Source: CAINOH01 sp041663565 (GTDB lineage: Archaea > Micrarchaeota > Micrarchaeia > Norongarragalinales > CAINOH01). From it: 45,423 nt of DNA. The stretch is from contig JBAYMJ010000011.1 of assembly GCA_041663565.1 (NCBI GenBank), positions 1 through 45,423 on the forward strand. The letters are read 5' to 3'. Below the pieces are notes generated by a model that worked only from the letters and a program-made list of their open reading frames with translations, was not told the origin of the DNA and searched no databases. Below are positions 30,987-38,170 of this stretch, piece after piece. Positions within the stretch are counted from its first letter, which is position 1, and each line of letters begins with the position of its first letter. A program made the translations under genes and the position numbers.

Positions 30987-32003
30987 ATGGCGAACGACGG
31001 CGAGTATAAGGTAAGCGTGCTGCACGACAGCGACATCTCCGGTTCCATCCTTGATGGAAGGAAAGTCTGCGTCATAGGCTACGGCATACAAGGACGGGCG
31101 CAAGCGTGCAACTTCCAGGACTCAGGACTGGACGTGGTGGTCGGCCTGCGTCCGGGCTCCAAAAGCGAGGCTCTTGCCAAAAGCGACGGCTTTACAGTCA
31201 TGCCGATGGGCGACGCTGCGAAAGCCGCTGACATAATCTGCATCCTCGTGCCTGACATGATGCACAAGCAGGTTTACGAAGAGAACGTCAGGCCCAACCT
31301 TCGCCCTGGCAAGACGCTCTACTTCTCCCACGGTTTCTCGATAGTCTTCGGCCAGGTTGTTGCGCCAAAGGACGTCGACGTGGTGATGGTCGCGCCCAAG
31401 TCGCCCGGAAGGCGGGTGCGCGAGACCTACCAGGAGGGATTCGGCACCCCCGCGCTTGCGGCGGTCCATCAGGATTCCACAGGCAATGCCCGCAAGACCG
31501 TGCTTGCGCTTTCAAAGGCGCTCGGATGTTCGCGCGCCGGCGTCTTTGAGTGCACCTTCGAGCAGGAAACCCTCTCCGACCTGTTCGGCGAGCAGGCCGT
31601 GCTGTGCGGCGGCGTCTCTGAGCTGATTAAGGCAGGCTTCCAGACCCTGGTTGACCGCGGCTACCCTCCTGAAATCGCCTACTTCGAGTGCCTGCACGAG
31701 CTCAAGCTCATAGTTGACCTCATACAAGCCGGCGGCATCAGCTTCATGTACAACCAAGTCAGCGAGACCGCCCGCTACGGCGGCTGGACCCGCGGGACTA
31801 GGGTAGTGACCCCGGAAACGCGCAGGGAGATGTCCGCAATACTTGACGAGATTGAGGACGGCCGCTTCGCAAGGGAGTGGGTTGCCGAAAACCAGGCAGG
31901 CAAGCACAAGTTCGAGGAGCTTGACGCAAAGGAAAAGGCCGAGCTCATCGAGAAGGTGGGCTCGCAAATCCGCAAGCTGTTCGTTAGGGTGGAGACGCGG
32001 TGA
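30987..32003 (+). CDS. ilvC: Ketol-acid reductoisomerase
   Basis: Isomerises and reduces acetolactate/acetohydroxybutyrate in valine, leucine and isoleucine synthesis, using Mg2+ and NADPH. The Rossmann motif is VIGYGIQGRAQACNFQDSG, and the loop GLRPGSKSEA after strand 2 suggests NADPH. The middle carries VMVAPKSPGRRVRETYQEGF, which from memory is closer to the E. coli (class II) loop than to the usual GPGH motif, although the length of 338 is class I. The C-terminal knotted domain has LFGEQAVLCGGVSELI and FECLHELKLIVDLI (Mg2+-binding acids). The ATG at 30987 has GGTGAG four bases upstream; an ATG at 30975 is also in frame. It is cotranscribed with ilvD. Confidence 0.93.
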   Translation: MANDGEYKVSVLHDSDISGSILDGRKVCVIGYGIQGRAQACNFQDSGLDVVVGLRPGSKSEALAKSDGFTVMPMGDAAKAADIICILVPDMMHKQVYEENVRPNLRPGKTLYFSHGFSIVFGQVVAPKDVDVVMVAPKSPGRRVRETYQEGFGTPALAAVHQDSTGNARKTVLALSKALGCSRAGVFECTFEQETLSDLFGEQAVLCGGVSELIKAGFQTLVDRGYPPEIAYFECLHELKLIVDLIQAGGISFMYNQVSETARYGGWTRGTRVVTPETRREMSAILDEIEDGRFAREWVAENQAGKHKFEELDAKEKAELIEKVGSQIRKLFVRVETR

Positions 32004-32008
32004 CCGTG

Positions 32009-33700
32009 ATGGCTGCGTTGCGTTCCGACGAAGTAAAGAAAGGCTTTTCCCGCGCTCCCCACCGCGCGCTCTTCCGGGCCTGCGGCCTTTCCGAGGAGGA
32101 TTTTGGGAAGCCTTTCATAGGCATAGCCAACTCCTATTGCGACATAGTTCCCGGCCACATCCACCTCCGGAAGGTCAGCCAGATTGCAAAGAAGGCAATC
32201 CGCGAGGCCGGTGGCGTGCCCTTCGAGTTCAACACCATCGCGGTGGACGACGGAATCGCGATGGGCCACTCCGGGATGCACTACTCGCTGGCGTCGCGCG
32301 AGCTGATTGCGGACTCGGTTGAGACGATGGTGGAAGCCCACAAGCTTGACGGCCTGCTTTGCATCGCAAACTGCGACAAGATAGTGCCGGGGATGCTGAT
32401 GGCTGCCTTGCGCACCAACGTGCCGACAATCTACCTTTCAGGCGGCCCGATGCTTGCAGGAAAGGGTGCCGATGGCAAGCCGCTTGACTTAGTCTCGGTT
32501 TTCCAAGGGGTGGGCGCATACAAGTCCGGCAAGATTCCGCTTATCCGGCTTTCCGACGTCGAGAAGGCCGCGTGCCCGGGCTGCGGCTCGTGCGCCGGGA
32601 TGTTCACCGCGAACTCGATGAACTGCCTTGCCGAGGCAATCGGGATTGCGTTGCCCGGAAACGGCACAATCCCTGCAGTTGACAAGCGCCGCGAGGAGCT
32701 TGCCAAGGCCGCTGGAAAGAGAATAGTGGAGATGGCGATTGCAGGCGCCCCTACCCCCCGCCAGATAGTCACCCCCGCGTCCTTGGACAACGCTTTCATC
32801 CTGGACATGGCGATGGGCGGCTCGACGAACACCGTGCTCCACGGGCTTGCGCTTGCGCACGAGGCGGGGTTTGAATACCCGCTTTCCCGCATCAACTCGA
32901 TTGCCGCAAAGACGCCCTACATCTGCAAAGTTTCTCCCGCAACCGGTGATGTCCACCTGCAGGACGTTGACGCGGCAGGCGGGGTCAGCGCAATACTTTT
33001 GGAAGTCTCCAAGGCCGGCGGCCTGGATAAGGGCTGCCCCACGGTAAGCGGGAAGACCGTAGGCCAAGTGATAGCAACGGCCAAGGTTTCAGGTTCGAAA
33101 GTCATCCGGTCAATAAGCCGGCCGTTCCTTTCCCGCGGAGGGCTTTGCGTGCTCTTCGGCAACCTCGCGCCCGACGGCGCGGTAATCAAGGCCGCTGCAG
33201 TGGACCCGTCCTGCATGCGTTTCGTTGGCAGGGCAAGATGCTTCGACTCCGAGGACGCTGCAAACGACGCCATCCTTTCCGGAAAAATCAGGCCCGGCGA
33301 CGTCGTTGTCATACGCTTCCAAGGCCCCAAGGGCGCGCCAGGCATGCCCGAGATGCTTGCGCCGACGTCCAACATCGTCGGCATGGGCTTGGAGAAGGCC
33401 GTCGCCATAGTCACCGACGGCCGCTTTTCCGGCGGCACCTCAGGCACCTGCGTCGGCCACGTCTCCCCGGAAGCAGCCGCGGGAGGAGCGCTTGCAATAG
33501 TCCGCGAGGGCGAGCGGATTCTGATGGACATCGGAAAGGAAAAGCTCGAGCTTGTCGGCGTGAGCGATGCCGAGATTGCACGACGGCAGAAGGCGCTGCC
33601 CAAGTTCAAGCCCAGGGCAAGGACCGGATGGCTTTCGCGTTACGCGTTCCTAGTGACCAGCGCCAACACCGGCGCCGTCCTGGCGCTTCCAAAGGATTAG
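32009..33700 (+). CDS. ilvD: Dihydroxy-acid dehydratase
   Basis: Fe-S dehydratase giving 2-oxo-isovalerate and 2-oxo-3-methylvalerate; 563 residues, normal. Motifs: SYCDIVPGHIHL with an early Cys, IANCDKIVPGMLMA with a cluster Cys near 120, ACPGCGSCAGMFTANSMNCL near 190 with cluster Cys residues, MGGSTNTVLHGLALAHEAG, and DGRFSGGTSGTCVGHVSPEA near 470. The ATG at 32009 is preferred because GGTGAC lies four bases before it; that site contains the TGA stop of ilvC, and a GTG at 32000 overlapping that stop is the alternative. Acetolactate synthase and ilvE are not in the window. Confidence 0.94.
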   Translation: MAALRSDEVKKGFSRAPHRALFRACGLSEEDFGKPFIGIANSYCDIVPGHIHLRKVSQIAKKAIREAGGVPFEFNTIAVDDGIAMGHSGMHYSLASRELIADSVETMVEAHKLDGLLCIANCDKIVPGMLMAALRTNVPTIYLSGGPMLAGKGADGKPLDLVSVFQGVGAYKSGKIPLIRLSDVEKAACPGCGSCAGMFTANSMNCLAEAIGIALPGNGTIPAVDKRREELAKAAGKRIVEMAIAGAPTPRQIVTPASLDNAFILDMAMGGSTNTVLHGLALAHEAGFEYPLSRINSIAAKTPYICKVSPATGDVHLQDVDAAGGVSAILLEVSKAGGLDKGCPTVSGKTVGQVIATAKVSGSKVIRSISRPFLSRGGLCVLFGNLAPDGAVIKAAAVDPSCMRFVGRARCFDSEDAANDAILSGKIRPGDVVVIRFQGPKGAPGMPEMLAPTSNIVGMGLEKAVAIVTDGRFSGGTSGTCVGHVSPEAAAGGALAIVREGERILMDIGKEKLELVGVSDAEIARRQKALPKFKPRARTGWLSRYAFLVTSANTGAVLALPKD

Positions 33701-33777
33701 GCAATCGCTTGGCCTTTGGCCCCCTCGCCCGGTTGCCCATCACAACCCTTTTATCCCGCCGCTGCCCGTCTTATTTT

Positions 33778-34467
33778 ATGGACCTGCCGAAGTACTTCTC
33801 AGCCGCGATAATCCTCGCCCTCTGCTGCCTTTTGTTCAGCATCTGGATAGCCCCAAGCCTCCCAAGCAAGGTCGCCACCCACTGGGGGGTTGACGGCAAG
33901 GCTAATGGCTTTTCTGGCAGCGGCTCGCTGGTCTGGCTCGGCGCGCTGCCGCTTGTGATGCTGGTGTTCTTCTACGCAATCCCCAAGTTCGACCCCCTCT
34001 GGTACAAGTACGGCGCCAAGGCGCGCGAAAAATACTGGGTGCTGACCTTCGCGCTCGTCCAGTTCTTCTTCGCGGTAGTCCTCCTGTCAATCGCAGCCAA
34101 CCTCGGCTACCGCTTCGACATGGGCGTGGCGATATCGGTGCTCCTCGGCCTCCTTTTCGTCTGCCTAGGCTACTACCTGGAGGACTGCAAGCCCAGCTGG
34201 TTCGTAGGCATCCGCACGCCCTGGGCTCTGTCAAGCGAGGACAACTGGAGCCGCACGCACAAGCTCGGCGCAAAGGTCTTCTACGCAATCGGCGCTGCTC
34301 TCGTGGTCTGCGCAATCGTGCTCCCCAAGGCGCTCCTCCTGGGGATGTTCCTGATAATAGTCGCGTCCTTCGGGCTCTTCGTCTATTCCTACCTGCTTTG
34401 GAAAAGGAACGGAAAGGACGGCCGGGCCGTCAGGGCTGGCGCGGTCCCGAAGGGAAAGAAGAAGTAG
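33778..34467 (+). CDS. SdpI/DUF1648-type membrane protein
   Basis: Polytopic protein of 229 residues with the DUF1648 start (LPSKVATHWGVDGKANGFSG at about 28-47) between the first two helices and an SdpI-like second half (SWFVGIRTPWALSSEDNWSR, THKLGAKVFYAIGAALVV). Six helices are likely, with a basic tail. In Bacillus, SdpI gives immunity to the SdpC toxin; archaeal members have no established role. A TATA element (TTTTAT, 33749-33754) 26 bases before the ATG suggests a leaderless mRNA. The same frame is open far upstream inside ilvD, but that is a shadow. It is convergent with the next gene. Confidence 0.82.
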   Translation: MDLPKYFSAAIILALCCLLFSIWIAPSLPSKVATHWGVDGKANGFSGSGSLVWLGALPLVMLVFFYAIPKFDPLWYKYGAKAREKYWVLTFALVQFFFAVVLLSIAANLGYRFDMGVAISVLLGLLFVCLGYYLEDCKPSWFVGIRTPWALSSEDNWSRTHKLGAKVFYAIGAALVVCAIVLPKALLLGMFLIIVASFGLFVYSYLLWKRNGKDGRAVRAGAVPKGKKK

Positions 34468-34468
34468 G

Positions 34469-34909
34469 CTACTGGAACATCCTTTCGCTGTGTTCTTTGC
34501 TTCGCGAGGGCTTGTCCGGGTATTCCTTCTTCACTGCCGCAAGCGTGTCCTCAATCTTTTCCTTCCTTGACTTGAGGACTTTCTCATAAAGCGTCACTTC
34601 TGCCTTGTTGTTTATCGGCCGGTAGATGAAGCCGTTTCCCGCCTCGTCGCAGGGCACTATCTCCAGGCCTTCCCTCTTGAACTCCTTGAGCATCCGCTCG
34701 CTGAGCGAGTTGACCTGGATTTTTCCCACCAAGTGGCCCGCGATGCCTTCCGCTGAATTTTCCCCGTTCAACGGCTTGACGCGCATCATCACAAGCTGGC
34801 TGTCGCGTTCGGGGTGCTTCTCGGTAAACACGTCGTACTTTATCGACAGGTTGACGATGCCTTTCTTGCCGTTCGGCTTGGGTAGTTCGGGCGTCTTTGG
34901 CGGTTGCAT
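34469..34909 (-). CDS. Hypothetical protein, 146 residues
   Basis: Not recognised. Soluble: a proline-rich start (MQPPKTPELPKP), then predicted beta strands (KGIVNLSIKYDVF, SQLVMMRVKPLNG) and a helical, highly charged C-terminal third (EKVLKSRKEKIEDTLAAVKK). There is no signal peptide or metal motif. The ATG at 34909 is preceded by GGAGGT nine bases away and by an AT-rich TATA-like ATATTTTATT near 34955, so it looks like a real, monocistronic gene. It ends two bases from the SdpI-like gene on the opposite strand. Confidence 0.65.
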   Translation of the reverse strand: MQPPKTPELPKPNGKKGIVNLSIKYDVFTEKHPERDSQLVMMRVKPLNGENSAEGIAGHLVGKIQVNSLSERMLKEFKREGLEIVPCDEAGNGFIYRPINNKAEVTLYEKVLKSRKEKIEDTLAAVKKEYPDKPSRSKEHSERMFQ

Positions 34910-35107
34910 TTGGAAAAGACCTCCTTGGAAAAGAAGCTAATCCGTCAGGCGAATAAAATATGATGCGTATTTGTGTTTTCTAATTTTTTTACTGAAAAAC
35001 ATACTTTTTCTTCGTTTTACTTCCCATTACTAGAAAATTTACCTATCTTCTTAAATTCTTTTTTCACCCTCGTGTTTGTGCTCGATTTTTTTGAGTAAGG
35101 TGATTAC

Positions 35108-35179
35108 GTGTTTGATGGAGAAATATCTGGACTTGGCATTTTAGTTTTTCTAATTTTAGCCGCTTTGACTAGAAAATAA
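35108..35179 (+). CDS. Possible small membrane peptide, 23 residues
   Basis: Open frame starting with GTG, with GGTGAT at 35099-35104 three bases before it and AT-rich TATA-like sequence upstream. It encodes a single hydrophobic segment, GLGILVFLILAALTRK preceded by an acidic start (MFDGEIS). This is the only coding candidate in the unusually AT-rich 280-base gap 34910-35189. The base composition is unlike the neighbours and the frame is short, so this may be chance; its end overlaps the T-tract that terminates the tRNA-Ser on the other strand. Confidence 0.3.
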   Translation: MFDGEISGLGILVFLILAALTRK

Positions 35180-35189
35180 AAATAAGAAG

Positions 35190-35332
35190 CGCCGAGGTTG
35201 GGATTTGAACCCAAAAGCCCGCAAGGGCACTGGTTTTCTCGCCTGCGTTTCGTGCAGGGAAAGCCGAAATCCCATTGGAAGGGCGTTAGGCTATTTCGAG
35301 ACCAGCGCAATACCGGATTCTGCCACCTCGGC
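35190..35332 (-). tRNA. tRNA-Ser (CGA) with a 37/38 intron
   Basis: Reading the minus strand: acceptor stem GCCGAGG/CCTCGGC, T arm TTGGG-TTCAAAT-CCCAA, a long variable arm (GCCC-TTGC-GGGC) and discriminator G, all as expected for tRNA-Ser. The anticodon stem CTGGT/ACCAG closes a loop CTCGAAA once a 59-base intron is removed; anticodon CGA at 35296-35298 reads UCG. The intron (35236-35294) follows nucleotide 37. CTCG in the loop pairs with CGAG at the intron end, leaving AAA bulges on both strands, a bulge-helix-bulge for the archaeal splicing endonuclease. A hairpin CCTGC/GCAGG lies inside the intron. CCA is not encoded. A T5 tract follows at 35178-35182. Confidence 0.92.
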
Positions 35333-35377
35333 AAATGGGAATGGATTGGCAGGAATACTTTTTTGCTTGCAAAGAAT

Positions 35378-36211
35378 TTAAAGCAAGGGGAAAAGCAAGG
35401 CCGCGATGATGCCGCCAGCTATGGACGCAAGCAGGTTGACCGTGTCGTTGTCAACTATGCTGAAGCCCGTCTTGAGCACGGTGCGGGTGCCGCAATGGTG
35501 CACGCGCTGTTCGGTGTTCTTCTTGCAGACCCCGCAGTAGTACTGGGCCTGTATGGTCGCTCCGAGGAGGCTGTCTATGACCGAGCCGAGGAAACCCGAA
35601 AGCCCGGAGATGATTACCACTTTTTCCCAGCCTATGGCGTACAGGAGCGTCGGGTCGAAGATGCCTGCGAGGACAACCGCGCACCCGCCTATGAAAAGCG
35701 CTCCCGCAAGGGAGGCGACGCTCCCAAGGAGGGTAATCCCGCCCGAGCGGCCCCTCTCAACCGACTTGAGGGTGGTCACAAGCCGGGGCACGCGCCTGCT
35801 CAGCACGCCTAACTCGGTGGCCCAGGTGTCTGCATTCACCGTCGCAAGCACGCCGAGGAACGCGGCAAGCATGATGGGCTGGGGGTAGAGGAAGTACGCC
35901 GCCGCAAGGCCGGACGAGAGCCCGCCGTTCGCTATGACCTGCCAGGGGTCGCGGGGCCCTCCCTTCTCGAACTGCTCGCGGTTGACCTTCTCCTTTTCCT
36001 TCTCAAAGAGGCTGGTGAGGGCGCTTGATGATATGAAGAACGCGAATAGCACTCCCATCCACAGGGGCCCGCCGAGGCCGTAGACCATGGTGCCCAGGGC
36101 GATTGCCGTGAGCATGCCGCCGAACGTGAGCACATCCTTGCGCTCGATGAACATGGCCATGGCTCCGGACAGCACGAAGCCAGTGAGGAAGTTCATCAGT
36201 TCAAGCTTCAT
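35378..36211 (-). CDS. DUF92-family membrane protein
   Basis: Membrane protein of 277 residues. DUF92 features: LATVNADTWATELGVLSRR near the middle, GRSGGITLLGSVASLAGA, and the C-terminal SIVDNDTVNLLASIAGGIIA. The family includes plant VTE6 (phytyl-phosphate kinase), a CTP/lipid-phosphate-transferase-like membrane enzyme, so a role in isoprenoid phosphate metabolism is possible. Between the last helices is a CGVCKKNTEQRVHHCG segment with paired Cys and His that could bind zinc. The ATG at 36211 is chosen because GGTG lies eight bases upstream and the longer frame would overlap the next gene. About eight helices. Confidence 0.8.
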   Translation of the reverse strand: MKLELMNFLTGFVLSGAMAMFIERKDVLTFGGMLTAIALGTMVYGLGGPLWMGVLFAFFISSSALTSLFEKEKEKVNREQFEKGGPRDPWQVIANGGLSSGLAAAYFLYPQPIMLAAFLGVLATVNADTWATELGVLSRRVPRLVTTLKSVERGRSGGITLLGSVASLAGALFIGGCAVVLAGIFDPTLLYAIGWEKVVIISGLSGFLGSVIDSLLGATIQAQYYCGVCKKNTEQRVHHCGTRTVLKTGFSIVDNDTVNLLASIAGGIIAALLFPLL

Positions 36212-36270
36212 AAAAAGTGCACCAAAGGGCGGAGGCTGCTTTTTCTTAAGAGATTTGGTGAAGGGGGAAT

Positions 36271-36861
36271 TTAAACTTGGTTCCTGAGGTTCTTTCTCCA
36301 CTGCCTGATTAGGTGCGGCCTGGCCGTGTCCGTACCCCTCTTTTCAAGCTGGTCAATCCGCTCCTGGTTGGTCTTCAGGCTGTTCAGCAGTCTCCCGGCC
36401 TTCTTCTTCAGGCCGGGTTCCTCGTCAGCAAGGCCGTCTAGGTAGCGGGCGGTTGCCACGTGCGTGACCTTCTCCCGGTTCTGCAGGTGCTCCAGGCACC
36501 AGTCCTCAAACACCGCGCCAAGACCGTTCCGTTCCCTAGGGAGGTCGTCCTTTGGGAAGTAGTCGTTGAACACCGCGAGTTTGCACCGGTCCGAAAGCCT
36601 CACGCAGACCGCGTTCATGTAGCCGCAGCGGACGTGGCCGCCCGGTTTGGTGCGCGCACCCCCGTGGAAGTCCTCAAGGGACCTTCTCTGTGCCGGGTTG
36701 AGCTCGGAAAAGTCGTGTACTCCCCTGAGGGTGAACCCCTCCTTTCCGTAGTTCGAGCGTAGCCCCTCCTCGGTGCCCACGGCTATTTCGAACCTGTGGG
36801 CCTCGCAGTGCTCGTTCCCCTTTTCCGGGCGGTGGAATATTCCCACCTTTAGCGGTTCCAT
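36271..36861 (-). CDS. Hypothetical protein, 196 residues
   Basis: Not recognised. Soluble, with an N-terminal beta-rich part (KVGIFHRPEKGNEHCEAHRF, FTLRGVHDF) holding several Cys and His, and a basic helical C-terminus (KKKAGRLLNSLKTNQERIDQ to RQWRKNLRNQV). No signal peptide. The ATG at 36861 lies about 27 bases after a TATA-like GTTTAAATTC on the minus strand, so the message is probably leaderless; an in-frame TTG sits six bases earlier. Divergent from tRNA-Thr and upstream of the DUF92 gene, 59 bases away. Confidence 0.65.
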   Translation of the reverse strand: MEPLKVGIFHRPEKGNEHCEAHRFEIAVGTEEGLRSNYGKEGFTLRGVHDFSELNPAQRRSLEDFHGGARTKPGGHVRCGYMNAVCVRLSDRCKLAVFNDYFPKDDLPRERNGLGAVFEDWCLEHLQNREKVTHVATARYLDGLADEEPGLKKKAGRLLNSLKTNQERIDQLEKRGTDTARPHLIRQWRKNLRNQV

Positions 36862-36966
36862 TTGCAAGTTGTCATAGGAAGGCGTAGAATTTAAACATTG
36901 AACGCCCCTTTAATTTCCTGACATAACGAACTGGGAATAAGCCGAAGGGCATCCAGTTGCGTTATA

Positions 36967-37006
36967 GGCAAAACGCGGAACACGTTCCATACTTTCGTGT
37001 TTTGCC
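36967..37006. promoter_or_regulatory. Inverted repeat upstream of tRNA-Thr
   Basis: Perfect 8-base inverted repeat GGCAAAAC (36967-36974) and GTTTTGCC (36999-37006), with a smaller one inside (GGAAC/GTTCC, 36977-36988). A TATA-like TTATA lies just to the left at 36962-36966. It sits between divergent genes, in the region where the tRNA precursor would start. Confidence 0.4.
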
Positions 37007-37017
37007 GTGATCCAGCC

Positions 37018-37092
37018 GCCACCGTAGCTTCAGACTGGTAGAGCGATTGCCTCGTAAGCAATAGGTCGAGGGTTCAAATCCCTTCGGTGGCT
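37018..37092 (+). tRNA. tRNA-Thr (CGT)
   Basis: Full cloverleaf without intron: acceptor GCCACCG/CGGTGGC, D stem GCTT/GAGC, anticodon stem ATTGC/GCAAT with loop CTCGTAA (anticodon CGT at 37053-37055, reads ACG), variable AGGTC, T arm GAGGG-TTCAAAT-CCCTT and discriminator T. CCA is not encoded. Confidence 0.94.
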
Positions 37093-37106
37093 TTCCCTCT
37101 TTTTCC

Positions 37107-37802
37107 CTACGCCGGGCAGACGGCTACAATCTCTTCGAACAGCTCCCTCGGAGTGAACGTCCTTCCGGCCTCTTCAGCATAGACGTACACGGACCCTCCA
37201 AGGCAAGGCAGCGACGCCTTGAAGTCGGCATCCGAGCCGGACACCGAGACTTGCCGTCCGTTTATGTCCAGGACCGAGCTTGCCGACACGACGTGGGAGT
37301 TGACCTCGCCTTTGAGCACGTCATAGACGGTGATTTTCAGGTTGACTGATGTAAAGCTGCTGCCATTCTGAACTATTGCGACCACGTCTCCCTGGTAGTA
37401 GGTGCGCGACGGGTTCGTAAGCGGCCCGACGTTGTACGTCTGGCGTGAAAGGGTGATGCTCTTGGTTGCGTTCCTTGAGTAAAGCGCCTTGTTGGCAGCC
37501 GCCTCGACAGCAGGACCCAAATCGTCTATGCCGGGAGCTGCCGCCCCCACTGTTGGCCGTTCCGCAACCACGCTTGGTTCTGGGGATGGTGCCTGCGGCG
37601 TGGGCGCCGACGCCGAAAGGGAAGGCGACGGTATGGCCGTGGGAATGGCAGTGTTTGCAATCGGCGCAGCGGCGGGGGTCGTGCCGAACCCGCCCGCCAA
37701 GAAGACGACGACCAATATGCACACGATTCCGAGTGCCGCGTAAATAAGCAGCTGCGAGTTTGATTTTTCCTGCTTTTTGCCTGCCGAGCCTTCGTCCTTC
37801 AT
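37107..37802 (-). CDS. Membrane-anchored extracellular protein of unknown function
   Basis: Protein of 231 residues with a short basic cytoplasmic start, one membrane helix at about 18-40 (LLIYAALGIVCILVVVFLAGG), a Pro/Ser/Ala-rich spacer of about 50 residues (IPTAIPSPSLSASAPTPQAP), and a beta-rich outer domain. The domain has a FxLYD-like look (YYQGDVVAIVQNGSSFTSVN, then LKITVYDVLKGEV). Two Cys near the end could form a disulphide. The ATG at 37802 follows GGGGGGA. It is the last gene of the minus-strand secretion/antiporter cluster, 115 bases after the pilin-like gene; that gap shows no gene. Confidence 0.7.
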   Translation of the reverse strand: MKDEGSAGKKQEKSNSQLLIYAALGIVCILVVVFLAGGFGTTPAAAPIANTAIPTAIPSPSLSASAPTPQAPSPEPSVVAERPTVGAAAPGIDDLGPAVEAAANKALYSRNATKSITLSRQTYNVGPLTNPSRTYYQGDVVAIVQNGSSFTSVNLKITVYDVLKGEVNSHVVSASSVLDINGRQVSVSGSDADFKASLPCLGGSVYVYAEEAGRTFTPRELFEEIVAVCPA

Positions 37803-37917
37803 TGAAATCCCCCCTTACGGCAAAAGCGCGCTACTTTTTTGCCTGCTTCCTTTCATGCGCGTCAATATCCCCCGATGTGTCTTTCCATACGCCCGCTCAA
37901 CTCCCGGCGGCTTTGCG

Positions 37918-38151
37918 TCATCCGCCCGGCAGGTCCCGCAAAACGAGGCGCACCGATGCCGTATTGGTCTCGTTCGAGGGCGCGGCCTCGACGTAGTCAT
38001 TTCCGGTACCGAAGTTCTTGTGAACCGCCTCGCGCACGCTGCTCGTGGTGTTGTAGAGGACGTACACGAATGCGACGAGTATCATCATGATTCCGGCGAG
38101 CATTATGACGTACTCCCACTGGATTTCGAAGCCCATCTCGTTCTGTATCAT
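37918..38151 (-). CDS. Small single-span, pilin-like membrane protein
   Basis: Protein of 77 residues: a nine-residue polar start, then FEIQWEYVIMLAGIMMILVA and a few more hydrophobic residues, and a polar outer tail of about 42 residues. The QWEYVIMLAG stretch recalls the hydrophobic core of archaeal class III (type IV pilin-like) signal peptides, which carry a Q...EY pattern, but the usual basic-Gly cleavage site is missing, so it may be a pseudopilin-like or simply a single-span protein. It lies 19 bases after the antiporter and in the same operon as a secretion ATPase and TadC-like protein, which favours a link to that machine. Confidence 0.6.
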   Translation of the reverse strand: MIQNEMGFEIQWEYVIMLAGIMMILVAFVYVLYNTTSSVREAVHKNFGTGNDYVEAAPSNETNTASVRLVLRDLPGG

Positions 38152-38170
38152 ACAGCTTTCCCTTAGGAGT

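Noticed and set aside
33145..33777. Upstream extension of the SdpI-like frame into ilvD
   Set aside because: This part is an out-of-frame reading of ilvD; the TATA box at 33749 and the ATG at 33778 define the real start.
34910..35107. AT-rich gap searched for C/D box or other small RNA
   Set aside because: A TGATG and a CTGA are present, but without a second box pair or a credible guide, so no RNA gene is called; only T-tracts and promoter-like AT stretches are seen.
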